A stretch of DNA of 64,000 nt from Apostichopus japonicus. Taxonomy: Eukaryota; Echinodermata; Holothuroidea; Aspidochirotida; Stichopodidae. Location: contig NC_092572.1 of the NCBI RefSeq assembly GCF_037975245.1, positions 4,069,501 through 4,133,500 of the forward strand, in the 5' to 3' direction. Below are positions 39,459-54,200 of the stretch, piece by piece (position 1 is the stretch's first letter; each line of letters opens with the position of its first letter). Made by a program: the position numbers and the translations under genes. The notes below the pieces were generated by a model. The model saw nothing but the letters and a program-made list of their open reading frames with translations. It was not told the origin of the DNA and did not search any database.

Positions 39459-39839
39459 CAGGGGTGGGCAACCTTTTTTGAATGAATGGGCCAGATATAA
39501 GGAGTGAAAAATTGACTGGGCCGCACCTAACCAACGACCTGCTGTTGATTTCAATCCTTTGATTCCGAGGACTTTCAAGCATTCGAGTGTGTGTACTTAA
39601 TCTGTATTAACAAAAACATAATGTCAATACAGTACAGTTGATAATTAATGGGGATAATAGGCCTACTGTACCTGACAGCATCATTAGTGCCGATAAATTC
39701 TAAGCAACTAGCTCGTTTGTTTGTGATGATGTAAAATAGATTGATTTTTTTCCTCTTTTACTTGAGACATCTTACTGGTTGCACAAAAAATCACTGGTGG
39801 GCCGCATGTGGCCCGCGGGCCGTAGGGTTCCCACCCCAG
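39459..39839. mobile_element. hAT-like MITE (381 bp) of the GGGTGGGCAACC / GGGCCGC type
   Basis: The left end, CAGGGGTGGGCAACC, and right end, GGGTTCCCACCCCAG, are inverted repeats. GTCCAACT (39451-39458) and GTCTAACT (39840-39847) form a 7-of-8 target duplication. Subterminal GGGCCGCA motifs and GTGGCCCGCGGGCC are typical of this widespread non-autonomous family. Confidence 0.88.
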
Positions 39840-39847
39840 GTCTAACT

Positions 39848-42263
39848 AAACAACTCTGTTTGAATGAGTGATTCACTGACCGACTTAACTCAATGTCAGT
39901 GAGCTGCTTGTTACATTATTCAACGGATGATGAAATGTAATATTAAATATATATTACAAAACAGTTTGGGCTTAGTTTAATTACTCATAACTGTTTTCAA
40001 AAGTAGCAGACTGTTTTTTCCCCTTCTTTTTGATGTTCTATCAACTGTTGAAGGAATAATTATTCTTGCTGGTAATATATTCGTGTTGCAGAATAAAATG
40101 TTTTGTAAATGCGACCAATTGAATGCCAACTGCTTTACATATCAAGTATTAAAGTAAGAAAGTTCTATAAACCGAGAAATCCTTGTTTTGTTTTTTAACT
40201 CTGGGAGACGTACTTGAAAATATTGTCTCCGTGACTTTGATGTCGAGAAACATATGGAAAACATTCGTAATCTCCCAATTAAACTTCGCTCGGCCAAAGA
40301 CAATCTCAGGGGGTGTCTCAGTATGGTAAGTAGAAAATGCTCAGTAGGGGTGGTAGGATTCAAGACTAAAAAAAACAGAAATATATGCACAAAAAAAAAA
40401 CACCCAACTCATCCTCCATTAGTTTCCCAGAATATTAGATTAGAGAAAAAGACTCCCGAAGCAGATAATAAACGTTGTATTACATTTTCTCGCAGAGAGC
40501 TTGAATATAATTTGCAGAGAGGTGTCCAATTTGCGCTCAGAGTGACTATACTTTGCTTATCAATACGATGATCAGACCTACAGTGAGTGGAACAATGACG
40601 AGACGAGTCTTTTGGGGGTCGATCGAAAGACAAGATACCGGGGTGAACTAAATACATTTCATCTCAAGGAACGTAGTGTTAATTTTAAATCAGGCAGGGT
40701 TGGCAAACCCTGCTGAACTCTCCAGTGAACGACTTCGCTAATACGGTCGATTTCTCGATATTGCTCGTTAAGAGGACGACCGTGCCCACACAGCGTAGGA
40801 GCAACAAGGAATTGCCATTGGGGGGGGGGAAGGAAGGTAGTGGGGTGGCAGGAGAACTGAGAGGGTCACATGGTTGACCTCATCAGTCTCTTTGTCATAA
40901 TATTCAGCACATAGCATGAAGGTACTTAACACATTCGGACAACAATGAAATTTGTGAGCAATTCCTTTGAAAGGCAACATTGTCATTTGCTGAACACTTT
41001 ACAAAGAAACATAGCAGTTTCCTCAGTTCTTTCGCAAACTCCCTCCCCCTCCCCTCCCCTCCCCTCCCAATCCCATCCCTCATAAAGAAGAAAGGGAAGA
41101 AATCAAACGCTCCAGTCTCCAAAGGTCATGTTTCAAGCTAGATGACCTACATAACAATTTCTTAAAGATAAACAAGTTTTTTTTATCAATTTTCAATTGA
41201 TCTATTTCAATTTAATTCAATGGGTGTTTGCCAAATTTTAACTTTGACCTTTCCAGCTTACCGCCCTTACATCTTAGTGTAAATAACAATATTCATATTA
41301 GTAATCATTATTTTTATTGAGTTATCTGTCGTTAAACATTTTGAGCTGAATAAAATTCGTCAGATTTTTTAACGAGCCCGTAGATTCTACAAACTTCAAT
41401 CAAAATTTGCAAGCCTTGCCGAACAACAGATCATGCGCCAATCAAATCTTTCTGTTTTGTTTACGACCGTTAGGCATAGGACTTACGAGTGGACGATACG
41501 AGTATTATATATAGTTACATTTGTGTAATGAACATGCTGATATAGGCAGTCTGCAGTGATTTTATGGTAAATCTTTCACACCATAAGGGCAACAGAAAAT
41601 CAATTTCTTTCTTTCAATTGCGACAGCTTTTCTCCATTAAACCCAGCAGGTCAGAGTGCATTTAGAATTAGGGACATTGAATCTGCTTCCCAAGTTTGTT
41701 TTCCGCAATTCATCAGCAAACACGTATTGAGACTAAACTCCCACATCTAAGCTGTTCATTCGTTTGTCTTATTTCACTTGAAGAAAAAGGGGAAAACTTT
41801 TGAAGAAACATCTGCTGATTTGATATCCAAACTTATCAAATGTTAGAGAGAGACAAAAAGGGTTAAACCAAATGCCCATCTTATGATGCAAGAAGGCAAT
41901 ATCCATCCATACGTAAGAGAGCCCAAAGTGTTGACTCTAGCAGGCCCTCATTCAGAGCTAGCTCGATGTTATTCAATGTTAACACAGGCCTTGGAGGATG
42001 AAACGTCTATCGGTTTTTGGAATCGGTAATACAGAGCTAATTTTACAGCTAATTAACATTCGTTTAGTTAATTAAGCTACGAAAGTGTGTTGTTGCAATG
42101 GTCAGTTGATATCATATTTTGAACTTTTTACTCCAAAGGTTTGATAACATTGCGGGAAACAGGAATATCAAACTGCTGTGAGGAATCGAGATATTTGGTA
42201 AGACTAAGAGGGACAAGCCAAAATACCTGCTAATTTTGGTCACCAGATCTTTTCACACGGTTG
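39848..42263. other. Region downstream of the fusion gene (3' UTR and intergenic)
   Basis: The 3' UTR of the minus-strand gene must lie just left of 42264. Several TTTATT (AATAAA on the minus strand) occur, for example near 41311, but none can be assigned. A C-rich CCCTCCCC tract is at 41041-41068. No other gene is recognised. Confidence 0.45.
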
Positions 42264-45200
42264 CTATGACAACTGGGAGTTCTTCCTGGTCTTAACTTGA
42301 GGTGGATTTGGAGAAACATCACAAAAGACAAAACCTTCTGACTGGAAAGCCTTCTTCAAATGTTTCTGCAAAATTTTAAAAAAAAAGTATTTTTGGAAAA
42401 ATAAAGAGGAGGATCAAATATGACGTATTCTGCTCGAAATAGATCATAATAAATTTCTGCAAACTTTTCAAAAATATTTTAAGAAAATGATTAAAAACAT
42501 ATTCTGGTAGCCATCAAAATTATGTGCAATGAAAGTTAATATAAGGGTAAAAAATATTGGCACTCTTAAGGAAATATTTAAGTGGTCAAAATTTACTGCT
42601 TCCAAAAACGGTCAATTTTTTGCACTAGTCAGAGACACACCAACGACAAATTGATGGCTCGTTTAATCTTGAAGATAAATATTCCTAGAATTTGGTGAAC
42701 TTTTTATTTATTTATCTGGCAACAGCAGTCATTGACATAACATCATTATAGAACATGGAGTTGAAAACATCTGTCATTTTTTTATAATATACAAAATCTT
42801 TGACCTATAAAAGATATAATAAAAATAAACTTGAATATAAGGAACTAGGAAAGCTAAGCAAATTTCCGAACTGTTTCGCATTTCAAGGACAAATAAACAA
42901 GATTATTTTATAAAAGATATAAAAATATCGACTTGAATTTAAGGAACAAGGAAAGCTAAGCAAATTTTCGAACTGTATCGCATTTCAAGGACAAATAAAC
43001 AAGATTATTTTTAATGGTTAAATGAAGCCTTTAGACAAAGAAAAGTGTGCCGTGACGACATCCACCCCCACCACCAAATATTTCCTGGTTTACCTTAAAA
43101 CAGTTTGTCACTTCCTTTCAAAACAATCATATAATACGAGAAACAAACGATTCGCCAGCCAAAGTAAATGGAGTAAAAATCTGTTTACTATTCTAAATTT
43201 CAAGGAAGCATTGACTGTTTATTATGTCTTCTTAAATATTCTATTTTTCAGCAAAAACGTATCAAGCCATGTGGACATTCGGCATAGGGGGAAAAAGAAG
43301 TTTTGACAGTAAATCGAAAAATCGATATTTAAAGATGAGCTAAAAAACAAAATGAATATAGATGTTTTTAGAGGGTGTACGTTTCGCTTTTACTCCAAGA
43401 ACGGTACAGAATTATTGTGGATTATCATATGTACATTATTATGGAGATAGATTCCAAGGTTATACAGATTATAGAAAAATAGATTATTGGGAAATCATCG
43501 CCAAAAATTGGATTCTCACCAGATTGTCTGCATCTGGACAAAAGCCGATCACAGCACCACCGGAACCAGGAAACTTCGCACACGATCCATGCTATTTTAA
43601 AATGAGAAGATAGCAAACATGAAGCCGGCAACGACAAAGTTTGACATACTGAGGGGATGAAGTTTGATCTTTCAAAAACCTGGCAGAAGTAAATTAAAAG
43701 TTAATGATATAATAGTTGGTCCAAAGCTTTGGAATGCGCTCCCTACCAACATTCGCCTAATTGTAGGCCATGACCCCTTCAAAACGCCAATTAAAACATA
43801 TGTTCTTCACAAATAGTCTGCAATTTCACAATAAGATTGATATGGTCTAATTTTTTTGTCTTCTAGCTCATCTGTGCAAGTCTGTCGTGGGGCACTGATA
43901 GAAGCTGGACTTTATAAATGCTATTTATCTATCTATCTAGTTAGATATAATAGTATAATAGTCAAGTAAAACTTGATAATGATGAAATCAAAATAAAGGC
44001 TTCAAGCTTGTTTGTTGTCTGATACTAATGACAAGTATTCCATTTTATGCAGGAATAATTTTGTATTGAGTACAGAGTGTATCTATAGCGATGTGTAGAA
44101 TGATACATGTCAATGGAAAAAAATCCCTAAAAAAATCAGTGGCCTCAACAGTCAAGGCAATCGGGTGGGGGGGGCAACTAGGGGGCAAGGGGCCAAAAAT
44201 GTAACACTGATATAGGGGAGGGGTCTTATGGGAGGGACTTTCTCACCCCTTTAGGAATTTTCTACAAGTAAAAGTGACTTCGATGCAAAAAGGTGCTTTC
44301 ATTTGACAATTTTTCACATCAATGCGTTGTATCGGAAGCTGTTTCTAATTCAAACTATTAGCTTGGTTCTATACATTTTGGATAAGAAGCAGAATTGATT
44401 GAGGGGCAACTGGGTGGGGGGGCAAGGGGAAATCTGGGGAGGGGAAAATTTCCCCCTCATGCCCCCCGTAGCGCCACCACTGCTCAAAATTGAGCTGCAC
44501 GTTTTGTTCAAGACATATGAATGGAAACAACCTGTGCATTGCTTAGTGGGGAATGCGAAAGTGTCTATTCCTCCTTCAGTTATGTGCTCACAGCTAAGCA
44601 GGTCAAATTTCACAATAACACCTGGAAATGTCCTTACAGAGAGATCTTGACAAAATGTCTATCCATTGAACTGACAAGATTAATTATGCCATGTCAACTC
44701 ACTAAGACCTTAGCAAAACAAACAAACTTATCAGCCCCAAATTTTATTTTTCCTGTTTCCTTATTTTCATTATAAATAGGAGTTTTCTTGTTAGATCAGT
44801 AACAATGGTCTACCCTTCAACCTTAACAAGGATGGCGACATTTCAAAATAGTTGACGTAATATGTTTTAATAACGGTGAAGGAAGCAAAACCAGTTTCTA
44901 TTGTATCAATATCGCTGGGAGATGATGCAACTGTTAAGGAGAAGGAGTTTATATATTAATTTGTTTGTAGGAGTACGACTGGCTCCGTTAACTCATCTGG
45001 AATGGCCTTGGGGAGACTCCCAGTGAATGTGAATCCCCAAATACAACAGCAGAAATGGAGTAAACGATAGTCTTAAGAGTTATGAGAGGATAATAATATG
45101 GAACTATGATGTCGGCTGGTTAGATTATTTAAAGAGTAACCGGTAAATGGACATTGTCATCGTTTGAAGAAGGAACAGTAAAATGGAAAAATGGAAGAAA

Positions 45201-48200
45201 GGGTTGTGGTTTCAATGAGTAATTAGCTGACTCTGATATAATTAGCTGAATCCAATGTAATTAGCTGATTCTGATGTAATGAGCTGAAACTAATGTAATG
45301 AGCTAATCCTGATGTAATGAGCTACCTGTAAACCTGATGTAATTAGCTGAATCTCATGTAATTAGCTGAATCTGTCAGAAAAACAAATAACTGAATGTTT
45401 CACTTCTTGAGATATCTTGTTTACAAGGTTTCGAAACATTGCCTTCTGTTTAATTAAACTGAAACGACCAAAGAAATCTACTTAAAAAAAATAGACATTG
45501 GTTTCTCATTAATAGAACTCACCTTGCAGAACATGTGATAAATCAAAGTTTTCTTTCGAAATTTAAGAAAAACCCATGACGACTGAAAACTACGAATTTT
45601 CCAAAGGTTTAATTCCATCTCGCCAACATTTCCCTAGTTTTGAGCGGAGGTGTGCTTCCGAAAATCTTGCGACGAACGAACTAACACAGTAACAATGTTG
45701 AATAGTTAACATATTTTGCTATTTCTGCGTGTGAAGGAGACGCATAGCGTGTCAAAGACGTGTTTCTCATAATTTAGAGAATGAATATTATACAGAATCA
45801 AAACTGAGTCAAGATATTCCCCAGTCATACCTGTCTTGCTAAATTAACCATCTGAAGATTTTCAGCCCCTATGACATCATCACCGTACAGTTTTCTACGA
45901 AGATCAAAGTTATCGTCCATCAATTCTCTGAGTTTGTTATGGTCCTTAGTCTCCAAAGCCTGTCTGGAATTTGAAAAAAAGAAGTGATTATTAAAGCAGG
46001 TGGGTTGTTTGGGTTTGATAAGCTTCATTTGAGACGATTATTGAATAGTTTAATAGTATGACCTTTGACGACCTGATGTAACAACATGTTTGTGGCTGGG
46101 TAAAAACTTCAGCTGTTAATTGATACAACAACAAAATAGATTAAAGCTTGATATGTAAATTCATTTTCAACCGACCTATTCGGCCCTCATAACAAAGTAC
46201 CAACTGAACAGTGATGAAAACACATCAGAATACTTTCAAAGTTCTTTCAAATCTTTTGTCTGCGATACTGAAAATGAAATATTTGACGAGAAGAGTTAAC
46301 GACAGGGAGAATTTACAAACAATAGCAAGGTGAAAGAAAAGAAGGACAAAAGGTAGTTGCATTTCTGTTTTTGCTGTTTTATAGCAGAATTTTTGTTACA
46401 GTGATACAAACACAACGGAAAGATAGCTGTAGTTTTAACGTTTGGATTCTTACCTTGCCTGATCTGTGAGCTGTGCAAATGTTGCCATTGCCTCCATGAC
46501 CTCAGAATCTCCTAACAACGAAAAATTAAAGAAAAAAGAAAGAAAGTTAATAAAGTACTTTGTACTACAGGGCGTACAAATAATCATAATTTTTTTACTT
46601 TCTGAATCTTGACATTTTCTTATGAATATTTTGATATTTGTGTTTGAATTTCTTTCCCAGATTCCATTTTCAAAGTGCCTTTCACATCGTTAAAGCAATT
46701 TAATGCTCACCATTCCGCCATCTCTCGCTTACATTGTTGTGTATTTTGCCCGAATCGCTGGGGTTACGGATGTAGGCGAGCCACATAGAGGGCAGCAGAT
46801 CCATATCCAATGGTTGGTAGTCACCGTGGCCCTGTGCCTTAAAGATTTCTGTTGAAAAGTCCATATATACCAACCCCTCATAAACCTGAGTGGTAAAGAT
46901 AGGAAGATATTTATGGGTTTCATATCCATGCATTGATCAAATATTATATTGAACTTAAACATTTAAGCAAAAACAGCAAAATTTTGTCTTTCATTCCAGG
47001 GACCAAAATTTGACTCTTTTTCCCCACCACATTCTGAAGTTTGTGGAATTAGCTTTTCATTAAATGCTGTAACTTCTAGAATTCTGTGCTGAAGGACAGC
47101 TAAACGTTTTCTGTATTGATAAACGTCTGTTATACCAAAAATATTAATGAATGGGGTAACTTGAAAGAAACACAGGAGACAACGTATTTAGTTCTTAATA
47201 GTTAGAATCTGTCTACCTGAATGTTTCTATTAACTCTCCATAATCTAATCATAATGTAATATAGCTCTAAGTTTACATAAGGTACAAACACTATATAATC
47301 GGCTACTTTATAGGTTGAATTTATTTCACAAACTTAACTCTCCATATGTGCATCAACCTTGGCTATTCTGCATATTATACTCAGCATACTGGTTATTCTA
47401 CGCTACGGTCAAATCAACTATTTCCCGAAGTTGACCGATCAAGAAGATGTTCCGTTGAGCACATGCCAGTGGGTATGACAAAGGGAAGGATGGGTAGGTG
47501 AAGAGGGGGGGGAGGGGGGTGTTAGAAGTAGAGCGTAACATAATCCACAGAATGAGTTTCCTTAACTTCCAGTGAAAACTAACAAAAGAAAGACAGACAT
47601 GAAAAAGAAAGAAAAAACACAATAAGTATTAAGTTATCCCACCTCTCTATTTGAAGAGGATCAGCTCACCTGTATAACTCGATCCTGAAGCCCGGCATTG
47701 ATGAAGAGTTCTTCCATTTCTACGTCTAAGATAAACTGTGGTTGAAGAGGCTTCTTCATATCCTTGTAACAATAACAAAATACCACAGAACTGATTACAA
47801 CATCAACTAAACATCATAAAGGCAGAATTTCTCTTTAAGTCCATTCCATGCTAATTTCTGGATTGTGTTTAGTGAAACTGGGTTATGATCCCTGTTTACA
47901 CAGTATGCAAGGTACTGACTGGCGCCCTCAGTCAAGAAATGATTTTACAGGGATCACCAACTAAGGGCTTGATAGCTCAGTAGGTGGAGTGCAGGGCTTG
48001 TAACCATGAGGTCGTTGGTTAAATCCTGTTCTAGAAAATCCTTTCTTTGTGCTTTTAAAATCATTAATAAGTAAACAACAGACATCAAATACTAGAACAC
48101 ACTGACTAAATTTTGTAAATCTCTCGCAGAATATTAATTTTAAGATTTTTCGTGCTTACCAAATCTGTAATATCAAAGAAATGCATCAGACATTGCATAG

Positions 48201-51200
48201 TTGCCGTGACGATGGCACTACTTCCTGCTAAGCCCTGAGAAAATCAAGACGAAAAGATAAAGAATATCTGTAAAAATTACAGGTATGAAATTAAACTCCT
48301 CTCAGATCTCACTTCCTGCATTTCTAAATTATTTTAATTTCCCAACGTTCAGCTTAAAAGAGAGTTCAAAGATTAATTTTTTTTTTAAAAGATGAATTTA
48401 TATGGTTTATTAATAACCTTAGAGGCCAAACATAATCTTATATCACTGTTGCATTATTATGTGGGCATGTTTACTAAACCTTACAAGAACTACTTCAAAA
48501 TAAGTTTGCAGTAGATCAAGCTAAATGAAACCTCCAAAATAAACTCACCAAATGAAAATTTTACCCTTTGTATCACAAATTAATTTGAATAAACCCTCAG
48601 CATTTTCTTCGCTATGAACACATTTTCATGTGAGTATTAGTCACAAGGATAGATTCAAATTGCACAATTTATTTAAAAAAAAATTGACTTTCAGTTTTTC
48701 CTGAAATGAAAACTGTACCGTTCAAGTTTATGGCTGGCTACATCATTATGTTATTTTATTATGTAATAAAAAGTGTAAAAGTAAGTTGGCCTGACGTTTC
48801 CATCCTAGCAGGATCTTCTTCAGAGGCTAAATGACAAGTTACAGTAACAGAGGGGACAAAAACACGCACAGAATACAGACAGGTTAATGAGTATGGTGAA
48901 CACAATGAGATAGATGTAAGGGGATTATAAGTAGAAAGCAACAGGAGAAGAGGAGAGGAAGGAGATAAACTGTGGAGGGACAAAGAGAGGATTAAAGGCA
49001 CAGGGTAAGGAATAAACTGGAGAGGGACAAAGACAGAAAGGTGTGGAGAAAAAAGGAGGGGAAGAGAGCTGTGAGAAGATGAGTGAAAGGGGGGGGGGAG
49101 GGAGAAAGGGGAGAAGGAGTAGGGAACAGAGGAAAAGTTAGTCATGTCCTGTGTAATAAAAAGGAAAACTTGTTTGACATAAATCAAAGTGCTACTTTGA
49201 AGTAGGCACCTATGCTTGGCTACTTGTGAACCTTTCTACTCCTATATTCCTCAACAGGTTTTTCAAGAACCCAGTTATCAAGTTCTCTACTTCCCTTCGT
49301 GAAGTGGAAGCATAAAGCCTGACATATTTGGCCGTTTTAAGCCAGAGTGTGTCTTGACAACACTGTTCACAAAGTTTTTGACTGACAAAATTAATGGACA
49401 CTGCATGTGATCTTAAACAAGTCCATTGTAAATATTCTTAAAGTTGGAAGAATAAAACATGGCTGTTTGCATTAGTTTGGTGAGATCGCTTTCAACTTAT
49501 TTTCTTTATACATCTATTGCTATATGGACATATTTATGAACAATTACATCTTACATAATAATAAGTAATATTTATATAGCACATAATCAGCAAAGCCGCT
49601 CAAAGCGCTTTACAAATGTAAAACCAAAATAAATCACATCTACAGTATGTCTCAATATGTCATCCACTGTCTCAATGCAACAACTACTGTATCTCCATAG
49701 CAACTCACATTGCTGAGTACATTATTGTAGTAGTGTAAAAGATTCTTTTACTTTCAGTATGCAATAACATGCAAATTAACTATTCAGTGGCATACACAGC
49801 TTGGTCGTTATGATTAAGCAATCACATGTTTCTTTGTTTGATGCTAGACATTATCTTTGATTTGTATAAAAGCAGGGAGTCATTATGTTTAAAGAGGTCT
49901 TTCCCTGTATAGGTCTTGGGTTATACCGGACTCTCGCTTTGGTTCTTACGTTACTTTCAATATCAGTTAGAAAATAAAGAGGTCCATATGAGTCAATTGA
50001 AACTATATTGAGGTGTTTTTATATTTCTGGTCTTTGGTGTTACAGTAAATTAAAGACAAATGGAGGTTACATTATGGTAAAAAAATCACATCAAATTAGG
50101 GTGTTCTACTAAAGTAATCCAAAATGCAACGCAAGACTGTTCAATGGTTGAACAGCAAACTCTTTAAAACAAACTTAAAATTATTAGAACCAAGAGATTA
50201 TAAACTCACCACTTGTCTAGGAATGTTTGTGTCATACTTCAGAGTAAAGTTCCTCTTCGGCAGCGCGATTCTGTACGGAACACAAATCGAAACGAAATGG
50301 AAAGGATTGCATGCTGAATATAGAGGGCTCACAGATAAAACAAGAAATGTAATTTACTTGATGATACATGTCGTTATAGTACAGATTAGCGATGAGGAGG
50401 ATTAGCTGTTAAGCCTTAAGTAACAAGCATGTACAACTGGGGTTCTTGACAGGTGGAAAAGCATGATTAACAACAATCTCTGCTAATTTATACAATCATA
50501 AAACAAAGTCCAGTTTATTGTAGGAGCATCAAAACTCTTTCTCTAATTCAGCTCTGTGGTATGTAGTCTATCCTCTCGTTATTATTGCTAATCTTCTTCA
50601 TTTTTGAGGTACACTAGTGCTGATAATCGATTAAACTAGAGCCTAGCCTAGAACGTCCTTCTACAGAAAACTCTTGCATACTAATCATCACACCGCTACA
50701 TGGTGTTACATCTATTCTGGTCATCTGTTGAAAATTGACATTGAAGAGGGGCTTTTCAGTCATTTCTTACCCTTGCTCGGAGCAGTACTGGTAGAATTTT
50801 TTACAGGTTGCCTGAAGCAATCTCAGCCCTCCGAAATATCCTTCTTTACGGCTGATGACGTGAAGGTCCCCCAGACTACCGAATTCCGTGGGGTCGTTCA
50901 GAGGGTGCGGCACCAGGACCTAAAGAGGGGGAACGGGGGGACAAGAATAAACTCTTGGTTAAAAGTAGTAATTGTCTTCAAAAGTCAAACAATTTCCAAC
51001 ATCTGAAGGTTAGGTTGCATCCTTCCAAATTATGATTCCTTTTGGTAAAGTGTAAGATTATGGGTTGTTCTAAGGGGTGGGGGGAGGGGGGGGTTGTAGG
51101 GGTAGAGGGCAGTTGAAATCTTTTGCAGGCCAAACTCAGCCCCCACGGTCTTCCCACCAGAGACTCTTGCTTTAAATAATGTGGTGTCTACAAACATAGT

Positions 51201-54200
51201 TATCCAAAATGTGTAAATAGGTTCAAGAATTTCTTTCATATTATTTTTTCAATTTAACAATAAAATTTAATAAAATTAACAAAACCTATACCAAGTCTCT
51301 GCTTTCAACAATGGTGGCCTCCGACCAGAAGTTTCTGATAGAGAGAGATATTGTCTTCCCGTTAAACCCGTCAGATGGATTGCCGATTAATCCGATTCTG
51401 AAGAGAAAGAGAATGTTCCAGCATCAAAGAGGATTGAACTTAGAACTGGAAATGCCAAGAGTGTTTCTGTCAGTGAAACACAAAATGGCTCCAATACAAC
51501 TAGCCAAGGATGAAACATGGCAGCCACTTTACAAACAGCAGAGCAGTAGTGTTTTTTAACTATCCTTCCCAGCAAAGAATTTCTTTTGCAATTTAATATT
51601 TTTGCAATATGCTCATTCTTAACAAAAAGACAAGAATTTACAACACAAAGGTACCTTTATATACTTATGTGATAGTATACATACTACCTACCACTATTCA
51701 AAAGATGCTGACAGGTTGGCAATGTTACATATCATTCATTGTCTGGTTATAAAGGAGCATACATTTGGAATGGAGACCATTTCATGAAAGTAAAGAATTG
51801 TAATGAAACTTTTTTTTTGGCAATTCAGGATCATTGCAATGTGTGAAGTGTACATTTCAATAGTTATCCTGTTTTATTTGGTAAGATCTTCATATTTAAG
51901 GTTTTGGATCAACGGTGAAAATTTCTTTCCCTAGCAACAGCAGAGGGAATGACATCATCCCTACAGAAGATCTGAATGGATACTGCATTTTTTTTTTGTA
52001 GCTTATAAACATATTTTAATCAAGACAGGAAATATTACATTAATAGTCTATTTCAATATGTGCACCTTCTGGAAGCAATTACCCATACTACACATCAATA
52101 ACAGGATATAGAGATGGTATACATTATTCTCATCTTTCAAGCAACCCTCCGATAGCATCATTTTATCCTTTTTAATATCCTGAAGTTTTTGTAAAAATTT
52201 ATAGTGCCCCCTTCAATAGATGGATTTAATTTGAAAAAGAACTTAAGTTAATACCTAGCATAGGCCTTGGCAGTGTAGGGCTGTTGCGTCCTCTGGTTGG
52301 ACTTCTTATCCGAAAAATACGACAACCATTTCTCGTAATCTGCAAGAGACTGGTAATAAAAAACGAAAGAGATATTCCTTGCCCTATTTGTGAATATAAT
52401 AAAGCGGTCGGACTTAATGCATATATAGGGAAATGAGATCTCAAAGGTCTTGCGATGAGCGCTGATAAACAGCAATATTACGGCGATTACAAAATGTTTT
52501 TTTTAAATACAAACTTACAACTTGACCAATGAGTTGAAAGCCTGTTGGTAGCTTCATGCCGTAAACGGGGATGTTGGAGTCATTCACCAGGTATTGCTGT
52601 AAAATAAAACAACTGCTCATCAATAGATAAATTAATAAAGCTGACACACTGACAGGTAACAATTGGTTGAAACGGCAGGGTGGTCGAAAGGAGGGTCGGG
52701 CCAGGCCGCCCCTGAAAAACAGCGAAGCTAAGGCACTGAGCATTTCTGCCCTATATATTGTGTATAACATTCACAAAGTATAGGCAGTGATACTACACTA
52801 GTATTAGTAACAGTAGGTCATACGATAAACGTAATTGGTGTTCGATCGGGGCGCAAGCTTTTTTTACGTGACGCAACTTTTTCGTGGGCATGCGTCCGTT
52901 GGACACAAACTTTTGTTCTCTAATAACATTACTGAGATAGGTGAACACACAAATGGATAGCTACTGGAAAAACATGAAAATATCCAAGAACCCATATTTT
53001 TTATTTTCTGTACAATTAAGAGAAAGATATAAGAACTTCCAACGGGAAAATGAAACTGTTTTCATGAATTCCATATAAGTACTGTTCACATTATATACCA
53101 GCAACGAATCACTTCAAGTTTGCTCGTAAATGGTACGGGGTAACACAAAATGTTTTTCTGTACCAAATTGTTGCATTGTTTTTATTATTCCATAAGGGCC
53201 TAGAGCTGTTGACCACTGGGCAATGTACTCATTCAACCACATCTTGAGTATTAAGTACTGTGCCATAGTTATCCTGTCCACATCAGAGTGATATAACAGG
53301 ATAATATATCACATAGTTTCAAAAGTTCATTTGGTGACAAAACAGATGACACACCATATGCTCTACACAGTGACTTTGTTATTAAATAAACAGTGATAAA
53401 ATAGTAAATAGCATAAGTTTCTGTGGTGATAAAACAGATATAACACACCGTAAGCTTTCCAAAGAAGCTTTGGTGGGAAAACAGCAATGAAAAAGCAAAT
53501 TGCTTCAAAGCCTTTTTGGAGATAAAGCAGGGATCACATACCCGATAATTTCCAAACACCATATGCTCTTCAAACTAACTTTCTTATAAACAGCCATAAA
53601 ACAGCCAATGGTTGTTTAAGTTTCTTTGTAGATGAAGTGGGGATTACCCTATCAAATAATTTCCAAACACCATATGCTCTTCAAACTAACATTCTTATAA
53701 ACAGCCATAAAACAGCCAATGGTTGTTTAAGTTTCTTTGTAGATGAAGTGGGGATTACCCTATCAAATAATTTCCAAACACCATATGCTCTTCAAACTAA
53801 CATTCTTATAAACAGCCATAAAACAGCCAATGGTTGTTTAAGTTTCTTTGTAGATGAAGTGGGGATTACCCTATCAAATAATTTCCAAACACCATATGCT
53901 CTTCAAACTAACTTTCTTATAAACAGCCATAAAACAGCCAATGGTTGTTCAAGTTTCTTTGTAGATGAAGCGGGGATAACCCTACCATATACTTTCCAAA
54001 GCACCTCTGATCTACTTCAAGATGGTCTGACAGATACTGAGATACGGTGTTGAGGGTTTGCTTCTGGAAGCAGTAGAAGACCACACTGGCAAGACGTGAT
54101 TTTGTATCGCCTTCTCGAGGCTTCTCATAAAATTTTGTTATCCTAGAAGAAAATGAAAAAAATTGAAGGTACATCACAAATTATGTTGAAACATGTTCCA

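Larger units (their letters stand above)
42264..52349 (-). other. Exons 9-19 of the fusion gene: GHMP (glucurono)kinase domain
   Basis: Coding exons in transcript order: 52349-52255, 51397-51292, 50919-50771, 50270-50210, 48234-48160, 47762-47670, 46885-46711, 46508-46454, 45963-45831, 43591-43520, 42365-42264. Exons 9-10 join as ARIGLIGNPSD, the N-terminal GHMP strand and loop. Exon 13 carries the ATP-binding loop GLAGSSAIV. Exon 15 has VYMDF and NPSDSGKIHNNV, typical of glucuronokinase. Exon 18 carries the C-terminal glycine motif AKFPGSGGAVIG, and exon 19 ends with a short polar tail and TAG. The intron before exon 18 is about 2.2 kb and contains a LINE 3' fragment and a possible MITE. Introns of this half also hold a tRNA-like SINE (47.97 kb) and a 59-bp dispersed repeat (48.77 kb). 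Confidence 0.9.

Noticed and set aside
42251-42264. X-box-like GTTGCTATGACAAC next to the fusion gene stop codon
   Set aside because: The second half-site has a mismatch at a conserved G, and a position overlapping the end of the coding region makes a regulatory role unlikely.
48759-49187. 142-codon frame rich in Ser/Pro/Leu on the minus strand
   Set aside because: Antisense of a purine-rich intron tract and of the 59-bp repeat; not in phase with exons 12 and 13, which join directly.
53637-54053. 138-codon plus-strand frame with three 37-residue repeats
   Set aside because: It is the 111-bp minisatellite (a multiple of 3, so it stays open) plus the antisense of exon 7 of the fusion gene.
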